From the NCBI GenBank assembly GCA_965204165.1, contig OZ241969.1:992001-1056000 (forward strand): a stretch of DNA of 64,000 bases, given 5' to 3'. Position 1 is the first letter of the stretch, and each line of letters begins with the position of its first letter. The notes below the pieces were generated by a model. It had not been told where the DNA came from, did no database searches, and worked only from the letters and a program-made list of their open reading frames with translations. Both the position numbers and the translations under genes were made by a program. Below, one piece after another: positions 9,086-16,246 of this stretch. The DNA is from VYFG01 sp965204165. GTDB taxonomy: Bacteria; Pseudomonadota; Gammaproteobacteria; Arenicellales; Poriferihabitantaceae.

Positions 9086-10273
9086 TTGCGACACGTCGAA
9101 AAGAACAACAACACGGAACCCGGACGAAATCCTTCAGACGGACATGTCCATGCCCGTCACCTCGCCTCCCCGGACCCCGTCGGGGAATGGCTCAAGTCCG
9201 TCCGGGGAAGCCTGAGCCCCCACACCCTGCGGGCGCTGCATTCCGACCTCGGCCGATACCGGTCGTGGTGCATGAAACAGCGACTGAAGCCCTGGCCGGT
9301 GAGGGCCACGTCCCTCGCCCGCTTCATCGATACCCTGGCCAAGGACCGGGCCCCGGCCACGGTGGAGCGGCATGTCTACAGCATCCTGTCCCTGTGCCGG
9401 GGGACGGGCTGGAAGAATCCGAGGAACACCGGGGCGGTGCGCACCGCCCTCGGGCGGATGCGGCGCGCCAGGGGCCGCCGCCAGGCCCAGGCCCATGGCC
9501 TCACCAGGGCCCTGCTGGAACGGATGACGGAAGCTTCCGGCGACCGCCTCATCGATGTCCGCAACCGCGCCATGCTGGCGGTCGCATACGACGCCCTGCT
9601 CCGGCGCTCGGAACTGGTCTCGCTGCAAGTGGCTGATCTGTCGATGGAACCCGACGGCTCCGCCACCCTCCTGGTGCGCCGGGGCAAGACCGACCCCGGG
9701 GGCGAGGGGGCCGTCCTGTACCTCGCCCCCGACACCGTCTCCCTGGTGCTGGCGTGGCTGGACGGGAGCGGGGTCAGGGAAGGATGCCTCTTCCGCGCCG
9801 TCTCCCGGTATGGTCGGACCGGCCGGGGACTGGACCCGGGACAGGTGCCGAGGATCTACAAGTCCATGGCACGGAGGGCGGGACTGGGAGAGGAGGTCGT
9901 CGCAGGCCTGTCCGGCCACAGCCCCCGGGTCGGGGCCGCCCAGGACATGATCGCCCTGCGGGTGGAACTGCCGGCCATTATGCAGGCCGGGCGCTGGAAG
10001 TCCACCGCCATGGTGCACCGGTACGGCGAGCGGATCCTCCCCCGCCGGAGCGGTTCGGCCCAGCTCGCCGAACTCCAGTACCGCCTGTGCCCTGCTCCCG
10101 GTAGCGGGACATGCACGAATCCCGGGGAGACATGCGCCCGGCAGCACGAGTCGGACGGAACGGGGATCGTGCAGGCGGGGCGGGCTGCGGGGAAGGCGCC
10201 GTCCCGGGGCAACTATCGCGCACCGGAAACCGGCGCAGTCCGGGGATTTTCCGGGAGTCCCGCCAGCCCGTGA
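9086..10273 (+). CDS. Tyrosine recombinase / integrase
   Basis: I place the start at the TTG at 9086 because AGGAGG (9071-9076) lies 9 nt upstream; an ATG at 9011 would put the flanking repeat inside the gene and has no such site. Encodes about 395 residues. A SAM-like core-binding domain (VGEWLKSVRGSLSPHTLRA onward) precedes the catalytic domain. All catalytic residues are visible: Arg in LLRRSELVSL, Lys in VRRGKTDPG, HxxR in LSGHSPRVG, Trp in GRWKST and Tyr in MVHRYGE. The protein continues some 75 residues past the nucleophile, longer than usual, and this tail has no recognisable domain. The gene sits between two direct repeats about 1.37 kb apart, which could be its own recombination sites. 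Confidence 0.85.
   Translation: MRHVEKNNNTEPGRNPSDGHVHARHLASPDPVGEWLKSVRGSLSPHTLRALHSDLGRYRSWCMKQRLKPWPVRATSLARFIDTLAKDRAPATVERHVYSILSLCRGTGWKNPRNTGAVRTALGRMRRARGRRQAQAHGLTRALLERMTEASGDRLIDVRNRAMLAVAYDALLRRSELVSLQVADLSMEPDGSATLLVRRGKTDPGGEGAVLYLAPDTVSLVLAWLDGSGVREGCLFRAVSRYGRTGRGLDPGQVPRIYKSMARRAGLGEEVVAGLSGHSPRVGAAQDMIALRVELPAIMQAGRWKSTAMVHRYGERILPRRSGSAQLAELQYRLCPAPGSGTCTNPGETCARQHESDGTGIVQAGRAAGKAPSRGNYRAPETGAVRGFSGSPASP
10209..10227 (+). repeat. Partial copy of the recombinase-flanking repeat inside the gene's 3' end
   Basis: GCAACTATCGCGCACCGGA matches 9033-9051 at 16 of 19 positions. It covers only the right arm of the 29-bp repeat and is translated within the unusual C-terminal extension of the recombinase. 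It may be an accessory arm site or a leftover of an earlier recombination. Confidence 0.4.
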
Positions 10274-10397
10274 ACCGGAACAACCCCGGATTCATGGAAA
10301 TTCGTTCTCCGCCTGATCCCCAGAAGACCGGAATCGGGGCCGATTATCTGGCTATTCGTTCTTGACACTCGGAGACGGGAAAAACTATTCTTAGGGC

Positions 10398-10426
10398 TTG
10401 ATAATTGCAGTTATCGGACGTCAGAT
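10398..10426 (+). repeat. Right direct repeat flanking the recombinase gene
   Basis: TTGATAATTGCA to GACGTCAGAT is the partner of 9024-9052. This copy has the better dyad, GATAATTGCAGTTATC. It lies 124 bp after the recombinase stop codon. Confidence 0.6.
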
Positions 10427-11255
10427 TCCCTGCCTTTTCGCCGCAACTTCCTGTTTTTGCCTGTTTATTTCTTTCCGTCTGTCTGTCCATACCGTCTCTC
10501 CCATCAAGCCGAGATCATTCCCGAATAAAATCCGGGCCGCAGGACGACAACCGCCGGAGGGTCGATTCAGGCTTCCGGACGGCCCTTGTGTGGATGACAC
10601 CGCAAGGGTCCCCGGAGTTCCGCCGGGAGGTTCGTTCGTGGCGATTCCGGGACAGTGGCGGACGGTCTTGCAGCCGTTCAGGGGACTGCCCCACGGCGTG
10701 GGGTGGACGACGCCCGGGCCGGCGTCCGGTGCTGCCGGATCCCGCCCCGGGACCGTTTTAAATCCGACATGCGGTCCCGTGAGACGGAGGCGGTCTCGCG
10801 TACTCCAGCACCGTCGCATTGTTGACCGTCGGGATACTACGTCTTCAAATCACAATCAGAATTTTTCTACCGGAGGCGGGCTGTGTCGGGGAACCTGCCA
10901 GGTTCTCGGCATTCCGAACCGGCTCCGGCGGCCGGGAATGCGATCAGGCTGGGCTGGGACCCGCCAGGGGATTCTTGAGAAAATCTTCCTGGCCAGGACA
11001 TCCCCGCGTTCCGTTGGAATCCGCATCCGCCCCGGGTCAACTCCCGGGGCGATTTTCATGCTCGATCCATGAGGAAAGTGGCGTGTACGCCATGCTGATT
11101 GGTTCAGGCCTGTCCCGTGCGGTAAAGATTCCAACCTGATGGTATAGTGAAAATCACCATGTACCGTACGCTGGCGCGATTGAGCCAATTGCGGACAATC
11201 TGTTTGTTCGTGCCAGTATGGCAACAGACATGGTCAGCCCCCTGCAACCCCAGCC
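10427..11255. other. Intergenic region with dispersed repeat modules and a hairpin
   Basis: No gene is supported. The stretch contains one copy of a two-module dispersed repeat (10769-10864 and 10872-10950, listed separately). A GC hairpin, GCCCCGGG-TCAACT-CCCGGGGC followed by GATTTT, lies at about 11028-11056 and may terminate transcription. An extended -10-like sequence TGGTATAGT lies near 11140, upstream of the small lipoprotein gene at 11256. Confidence 0.45.
10769..10950 (+). repeat. Dispersed repeat, copy 1 (two modules)
   Basis: Module 1 (10769-10864, 96 bp) matches 15628-15723 with the same length and no gaps; the most conserved part is the GTTGACCG...GGATACTACGTCTTCAAATC stretch. 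Module 2 (10872-10950, 79 bp) matches 16005-16083. In copy 1 the modules are adjacent; in copy 2 they are separated by about 250 bp. Both copies are non-coding and lie next to mobile genes (the recombinase here, an IS at the other). Function unknown; a non-autonomous mobile or REP-like element is possible. Confidence 0.55.
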
Positions 11256-11564
11256 ATGAATACCGAAACGAAAGTACTCTCATCGGCTGCCAAGGCGATA
11301 ATCATCCTGGGTACCGGCATCCTTTCAGCTTGTGGAGGAAGCGGCGGTGGGCCGCTCGAATCTGCTGCGGCGATCGTCACCGCCCCTACCACAATGCCGA
11401 TCATGATTTTCGAGGCATGGCGGAATGATCGCGAGGCATTTCTCGAGCGGGCGAGAGGCAATGTGCGTCCTCTGCCTCCGCTTGACCCGGAATCCCGAAA
11501 CATGGCTGAAGCCACCCTTCTGCTGGCGCTCGATCGCGGAGAAATCGACAAGGGCCGTTACTGA
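11256..11564 (+). CDS. Small putative lipoprotein
   Basis: Encodes 102 residues. Residues 10-26 form a lipoprotein signal with lipobox ILSAC (Cys26), followed by a Gly-rich linker. The remaining ~70 residues (MIFEAWRNDREAFLERA, DPESRNMAEATLLLALDRGE) have good protein-like composition but no family I recognise. It could be a short lipoprotein or the start of a truncated one. A weak extended -10 lies about 110 bp upstream. Confidence 0.45.
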   Translation: MNTETKVLSSAAKAIIILGTGILSACGGSGGGPLESAAAIVTAPTTMPIMIFEAWRNDREAFLERARGNVRPLPPLDPESRNMAEATLLLALDRGEIDKGRY

Positions 11565-12251
11565 GAAAACAATCAGGACAGGATCGGCCGCCGCGCAGGC
11601 GGGGTGACTGTGCTGTCAACGGATCATGTGGCCACGGATTCGTTTTGCCGCGAAGTGCTGAGCGAAACCGTTATTGAAGGCCGGCCGACCGATCAGCGTG
11701 TTCGTACCTGGTGCCGACACGGCATGGAACCCTGGAAAGAGCACAGATGAGCCGCGTACGGCTTCGGGTCGGATCGGGGTTTGGGGAATGTGTCGATCCG
11801 CTATTCAATCGTGGACGGGGCGGACCGGGGGGTTGGTGGATCGTCGACGAACCGGAATTGCATCTTGGCAAGGACATCCTGGTGCCCGACCCGCCCCCAC
11901 GGCTGATCAGGGGATGGCGGTGGTCGATTACCCCGATGTGCCCCGGTTTGCTTGGCCGGGAGGAAAAGACCAGGACTGCCTGAGTCATACCCGGGTATCC
12001 AGCCTCTGTACAAAACCATTGCACGGACCGAAGCCGGCATCCGGGACAGCGGCTGCCAGGCACCAGGGAAGACCGGGGCATGGCCGGTCAGAAACAACAC
12101 ATGCCCGGATTCATCCGGCCAGTCCGTCCGGTACACCACCCGGCATCCCGGTCGGGGCGATGCACCGATCGGGCCATACGCGGCCCGATCAAGCACGAAC
12201 CTCTGGCCTTCCGCGGCTTTCAGACGGTGCCGGATCCGAAGCCCGTGCGCG
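11565..12251. other. Intergenic region with a Uma2-like remnant
   Basis: No intact gene is supported here. The only recognisable stretch is the Uma2-like fragment at about 11800-11990, listed separately. The remainder up to the nirK stop codon shows open frames without family resemblance. Confidence 0.4.
11800..11990 (+). pseudogene. Remnant of a Uma2-family (DUF820) putative endonuclease
   Basis: One frame reads GGPGGWWIVDEPELHLGKD and ILVPD, the signature of the Uma2 fold including the metal-binding E and D residues. The next expected block, VVDYPDVPRF, appears shortly after in a different frame, so at least one frameshift has occurred. The C-terminal half was not found. Uma2 proteins are PD-(D/E)XK-like and usually occur in many copies in cyanobacteria and some proteobacteria. 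Confidence 0.5.
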
Positions 12252-13460
12252 CTATGCCGGTATGGGGCCCGCCTTCGCCACCTGTTTCATCAGGCCGTCG
12301 TCCCAGTCGCCTTCCACCATGATATGGGAAGCGGCTCCCAGCTGGACTGCCTCGATCAGGTTGTGACTGAGGTAGACGTATATCCCGGGCTGCCGGAACG
12401 TATACAATGCGGCGCCGGCAGAGCCGCCCCGTATGAACCATGTTTCCAGCCCCGTCGTCGGATCATCCGTGAAGCTCCCGGTCTCCCATACATAGTCACC
12501 GTGGCCACCGATCAGGTGGGGGCGGGAATCGCGGTTCGACTGAGCGTGAACGAACAGGGCCGTATTCCCGACCTTCGACGTGAGGGCATTGTCGCCGGTA
12601 AGCGCACCCACCTTGCCGTTGAACACCACATGGGTCGGGATCAGCCCGGCCATCAGGGGGAGCACGTCTGCCAGGTTGGCGCCCGCGACATCGTAGGTCT
12701 TGTATTTTCCGTTCTCGTCCCTGGGCACATAGAAATCCTGTTCGCCGATGTAGAAGACCTGGTCATAGCTCAGGGGGTTGCCGTCCTTGTCCTTCAGGCC
12801 GTCCCTGGGCAGGACCATGCAGGCGCCGTTCATGCCATGCACCACATGGTAGGGAATCATGACGCCGCCGGGCGCACAGTGGTACACGAAGACGCCGGGC
12901 TTGGTGGCCCTCCAGCGAAGCTTCATCTGCTCTCCCGGCTGGACGTGGGTCAGGGTTCCGCCCCCCAGGGCACCGGTGGATGCGTGGAAGTCGATGTTGT
13001 GCTCCATGAGGCTTTCCTTGGGATTGATGAGCGTCAGCTCGACGAAATCGCCCTCATGGCAGATGATCAGCGGGCCCGGCACCGAACCGTTGTAGGTCAA
13101 TGCCCAGACCTCGGTTCCGGTACCGTCTATGTCCATCTTCACCTCGGGCGTGGTCATGGTCACCTCAACGACCTTGGGGCCTCCGCTGGCCACCTGCTCG
13201 TGCTCGGGCGCAAAGGGAGGCGCCACCAGCTCCTGCTTCACACGGGGCAGTGCCGCAATCTCCTCCTCGCTCATGGATGCGCTGAGACCGGTGTGCCCTC
13301 CTTCCGATGTGCCGTATGCCGCCGCCTGCTGGATTCCGGATGCGGCAAGTGCGCCGAATGCTGCCGAGGTCGGCACCAGGGTCGACATCTTGAGGAAGTC
13401 CCTGCGATCGAGATCGTCGCCAGCTTCCTGGTGTGTGTTGGTTGTTTGGGATACAGACAT
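12252..13460 (-). CDS. nirK: Copper-containing nitrite reductase
   Basis: Encodes 402 residues. It reduces nitrite to nitric oxide in the periplasm during denitrification. A Tat signal (DRRDFLKM, residues 18-25) precedes two cupredoxin domains. Type 1 copper ligands are H154, C195, H205 and M210; type 2 ligands H159 and H194 are in HNIDFHAS and FVYHCAP, and the third comes from the second domain around RPHLIGGHGDYVW. The catalytic region PTHVVFNG is present, so the protein looks functional. However, only 2 nt plus a 6-bp target duplication separate the ATG from an IS (13469-15253), and the natural ribosome-binding site is on the far side of it. Expression is therefore probably lost or altered. 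No nor or nos genes are visible nearby. Confidence 0.93.
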   Translation of the reverse strand: MSVSQTTNTHQEAGDDLDRRDFLKMSTLVPTSAAFGALAASGIQQAAAYGTSEGGHTGLSASMSEEEIAALPRVKQELVAPPFAPEHEQVASGGPKVVEVTMTTPEVKMDIDGTGTEVWALTYNGSVPGPLIICHEGDFVELTLINPKESLMEHNIDFHASTGALGGGTLTHVQPGEQMKLRWRATKPGVFVYHCAPGGVMIPYHVVHGMNGACMVLPRDGLKDKDGNPLSYDQVFYIGEQDFYVPRDENGKYKTYDVAGANLADVLPLMAGLIPTHVVFNGKVGALTGDNALTSKVGNTALFVHAQSNRDSRPHLIGGHGDYVWETGSFTDDPTTGLETWFIRGGSAGAALYTFRQPGIYVYLSHNLIEAVQLGAASHIMVEGDWDDGLMKQVAKAGPIPA

Positions 13461-13468
13461 GATAGATA

Positions 13469-15253
13469 GTGTCCGGCAGAAAACCCATAAATTGCTGATT
13501 GGAAAGGCGTAATCGGGAAATCGGCGTGATGAAGATGTCCCGGATTCATCGGCTGGATGGTAAAATCATGGGGAATTTGCTGGTTTTTCCCGAATCTTCG
13601 CCCTGGTCCCTACCCGATGAGACATACCCTCCATCCCCAACTGGAGATCGGCGCATGCCAGATTGCCGATATCCGGATCGACCCGAAATCCCGGGACGAT
13701 ATCCCCGCGCTCCTGATCGGCCTGCAGCATCTGTATACCGACGAGTCATTGCGCAACCGTCTGTTCGACCTGCTGGAGCGCGAGGTTCTGCCGGATGTGG
13801 ACCTGGACACTGGCAGGCCGGGGATGCACTTGTGGTCGATTCTGGTGATGGCGATCCTGAAGCAGGGACTGAACTGCGACTTCGACCGTCTTGAGGGACT
13901 GGTGAACCACTATGACGTGATCCGCCAGATGCTGGGGCACAGTGTGTACTCGGACGAGAGTTATTCGGTGCAGCAGATCAAGGACAACGTCAGCCTGCTG
14001 ACGCCGGGGGTGCTGTCGAAGGTTGGAGAACTGGTGGTGGAATCGGGCCACCGGGTGTCAAAAAAAAAGCCTGGAGACTTGTTGCGCGGTCGGTGTGATT
14101 CCTTCGTGGTGGAAACGGATGTGCATTACCCGACGGATACGGGTCTGTTGTGGGATGCGCTGCGCAAGTTGCTTGGCCTGATGCAGGAGGCGGCCCTGGA
14201 GGACGGGGTTTCGGGGTGGCGCCAGGCGAAGGACCGGCGCAGGAAACTGAAGCGCCTGTTCAACGGGGTTCGACGGGCGCGTGATGCGCACGGCCGCCCG
14301 GACCGGGTGAAGGGTTTTCTCGATTCCGCCCGGCAATTGATTGCCCAGGCCGATGGCACTTTGGATGTTCTTGCCGGGATGGCAAGGGTGGAGTGCCGGC
14401 TGGTTCGGATGAACCGGATCCGGCAGTATCTGTGGTATGCCGCCCGGCTTTCGGACCAGGTGGACCGTCGGTTGCTGCGGGGGGAGACGATTCCCCAGGG
14501 CGAGAAGATCTACTCGATCTTCGAGCCCCATACGCGCTGGATCTCGAAGGGGAAGGTGGGCCGCCCGGTGGAACTGGGGGTTCCGGTCTGCGTTCTGGAA
14601 GACCAGCACGGCCTGCTGCTGCACCATCGGGTGATGTGGAAGGAAAGCGATGTGGAGATCGCGGTGCCGATGGTGGAGGAGGCCAGGGGGAAGTATCCGG
14701 ACCTGGGGCTTTGCAGTTTCGACAAGGGGTTTCACAGTCCGGAGAATCGCCGGTGTCTGGATGAATTGCTGGAGGACAATGTCCTGCCCCGCAAGGGCCG
14801 CTGGACGCGGGCTGACCGGGTGCGTGAGACGGGCTCCGTGTTCCGGGCGGCCCGGCAACAGCATCCGGCGATCGAGTCGGCGATCCACAATCTGGAGCAC
14901 CGGGGCCTGGACCGTGTGCGCAGCCATGGCGTGGAGGGGTTCGAGCGGACGGTGGCACTGTCGATACTGGCATGCAACGTGCATCGCGTCGGACGGATGA
15001 TCCGGGACCGGGCCCGTGAGGCCGAGCGGCGACGACGGGCGGCATGACGGATCGGCTTTCGTCAGCTGAAGTTGAAAGTCCCGCCCCGACAGGGTGGGCA
15101 TGGAGCCCAATGTCCGGAATCAGGCCGAAACGCCCTGACAATCAATTCCCTCTACTGTTTCCCGGAAATCCATAGAGTCACTCAATGACTGGATGCTGGC
15201 GAAATATTTTCACGCCGGGAATCCGTCGGAAATCGGGGTTTTCTGTCTGACAC
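13469..15253 (+). mobile_element. Complete insertion sequence, 1785 bp, 6-bp target duplication
   Basis: The ends are GTGTCCGGCAGAAAACCC (13469-13486) and its inverted partner at 15236-15253, matching at 16 of 18 positions. TAGATA is duplicated at 13463-13468 and 15254-15259. The single gene inside is an ISNCY-type transposase. The element lies between the nirK start codon and the AGGAGG at 15260-15265 (minus strand sense). On removal of the element and one duplication, the sequence reads AGGAGG-TATCTATC-ATG, an ideal 8-nt spacing. Confidence 0.9.
13617..15047 (+). CDS. Transposase, ISNCY-like
   Basis: Encodes about 476 residues from the ATG at 13617 (MRHTLHPQLEIGACQIADIR); an upstream in-frame start at 13557 lacks family resemblance. 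The block KSRDDIPALLIGLQ near the N-terminus is characteristic of ISNCY-group transposases. Candidate DDE positions lie in VETDVHYPTDTGLLW, LCSFDKGFHSPENRR and IESAIHNLEHRGLDR. The frame is uninterrupted, so the element may still be active. It shares no obvious similarity with the transposase of the other IS family in the window. Confidence 0.85.
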   Translation: MRHTLHPQLEIGACQIADIRIDPKSRDDIPALLIGLQHLYTDESLRNRLFDLLEREVLPDVDLDTGRPGMHLWSILVMAILKQGLNCDFDRLEGLVNHYDVIRQMLGHSVYSDESYSVQQIKDNVSLLTPGVLSKVGELVVESGHRVSKKKPGDLLRGRCDSFVVETDVHYPTDTGLLWDALRKLLGLMQEAALEDGVSGWRQAKDRRRKLKRLFNGVRRARDAHGRPDRVKGFLDSARQLIAQADGTLDVLAGMARVECRLVRMNRIRQYLWYAARLSDQVDRRLLRGETIPQGEKIYSIFEPHTRWISKGKVGRPVELGVPVCVLEDQHGLLLHHRVMWKESDVEIAVPMVEEARGKYPDLGLCSFDKGFHSPENRRCLDELLEDNVLPRKGRWTRADRVRETGSVFRAARQQHPAIESAIHNLEHRGLDRVRSHGVEGFERTVALSILACNVHRVGRMIRDRAREAERRRRAA

Positions 15254-15259
15254 TAGATA

Positions 15260-15265
15260 CCTCCT
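15260..15265 (-). promoter_or_regulatory. Displaced ribosome-binding site of nirK
   Basis: The + strand CCTCCT reads AGGAGG in the direction of nirK. It is now about 1.8 kb from the nirK ATG because of the intervening IS. Further upstream, TTGACG (about 15313-15318 on the complement) with a weak TACGCA 17 nt on may be the original promoter; this promoter guess is uncertain. Confidence 0.7.
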
Positions 15266-16246
15266 GTAGGGTTGGATGAACTGTCTGCTCATCTGCGTAC
15301 CAAACGAGTAAACTCACGTCAACCGTCGTAATTGAGTTGCACCAATAAATACGATAATTATCGGGATTCGCCTGTTCCTGTCCGATGGACGTACCGGATC
15401 CGGGGCGCCGGGTGCATATGTCCAGCTTGGGTGCGACGAAAATGATGGACTTCGCGCCTGTCAAAGTGACGGTGATTCGTCGGCTCTCAAGTTCATTGAA
15501 CGGATCCGTAATCTCGGCTATGCTGACCATTATCAGGATCGGTTCACTCCGATCCAATTGATGGGTGTGGCGTTCAGCCGGGTGGAACGTCGCTTATGGG
15601 GACTCGGGGGTTACCTGCACATCCGTCATGCGGTTCCGTGATACGGGGGCGGTCTTACACACTTCAGCTCCGTCGCGTTGTTGACCGCCGGGATACTACG
15701 TCTTCAAATCCCAATCAGAATTTCTACACGGGGCAGGCTGTGTCGGTGAAACCGCCGTATGGCGGAACGGGAGATCGTACAGACCAGGGCCGACACCACC
15801 AGCCGCGAGATTCAGTTCATCGACGCGCGCAGAGGGCTCAACGCCGCCTGCCTCAAATACAGCCACATGTACAGCCACATGTGACTGGTTAGAGATTTCT
15901 AAACGTGCAGAACGCGGTTCCCGGAAATCCTGTCCAGATATCAAATGATGTACGGATATGGCCATGTTATCCGGCATCCAACTGAAACCGGACTGGGTCG
16001 ACACGGAGGCAGGCTCTGTCAGTGAAACCGCCAGGTTCACAGCATTCCGGATCGGGTCCGGCGGCAGGGAATTCGATCAGGCAGAACTGCGCCAGCCGGC
16101 ACCATTTGCCGGCTAACCACACCGCTCCTCCGTGATTACCTCCTACCCCTTATCCCAGGCAGTACGCAAATGACATCCGCCTTGCACAGACCGGTGGGGC
16201 TCCGACGCATCGCCGGCAGATGGTCTTGCCATCATCGGCCAGCGCC
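15266..16246. other. Intergenic region: former nirK control region and repeat copy 2
   Basis: The part up to about 15450 is the original upstream region of nirK. The rest carries repeat copy 2. No complete gene is supported, although a 41-codon frame at 15759-15884 (beginning MAEREIVQTRADTTS) lies between the two repeat modules and ends in the doubled peptide SHMYSHM. Confidence 0.45.
15628..16083 (+). repeat. Dispersed repeat, copy 2, split by about 250 bp
   Basis: Module 1 (15628-15723) and module 2 (16005-16083) match 10769-10864 and 10872-10950. The beginning of module 2 also occurs directly after module 1 (15731-15756, GGGCAGGCTGTGTCGGTGAA...), so about 25 bp are duplicated on both sides of the intervening 248 bp. 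That is what an insertion or a partial tandem duplication would leave. Confidence 0.5.

Noticed and set aside
9134..10147. Long minus-strand frame of 337 codons
   Set aside because: It is the GC-rich shadow of the recombinase gene; composition is Gly/Pro/Arg-rich with no family motif, whereas the plus strand has all catalytic residues.
15340..15365. Third recombinase-type site (GATAATTATCGGG)
   Set aside because: Shares GATAA-TTATCGG with the 29-bp repeat but lacks the 6-bp spacer and the rest of the arm, so chance similarity is likely.
10769..15723. Template/variable pair of a diversity-generating retroelement
   Set aside because: Differences between the two 96-bp copies are not concentrated at adenines and no reverse transcriptase gene is present.
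15690..15725. Possible tRNA 3' end (TTCAAATCCCA)
   Set aside because: No acceptor, D or anticodon arm can be matched; it belongs to the dispersed repeat.
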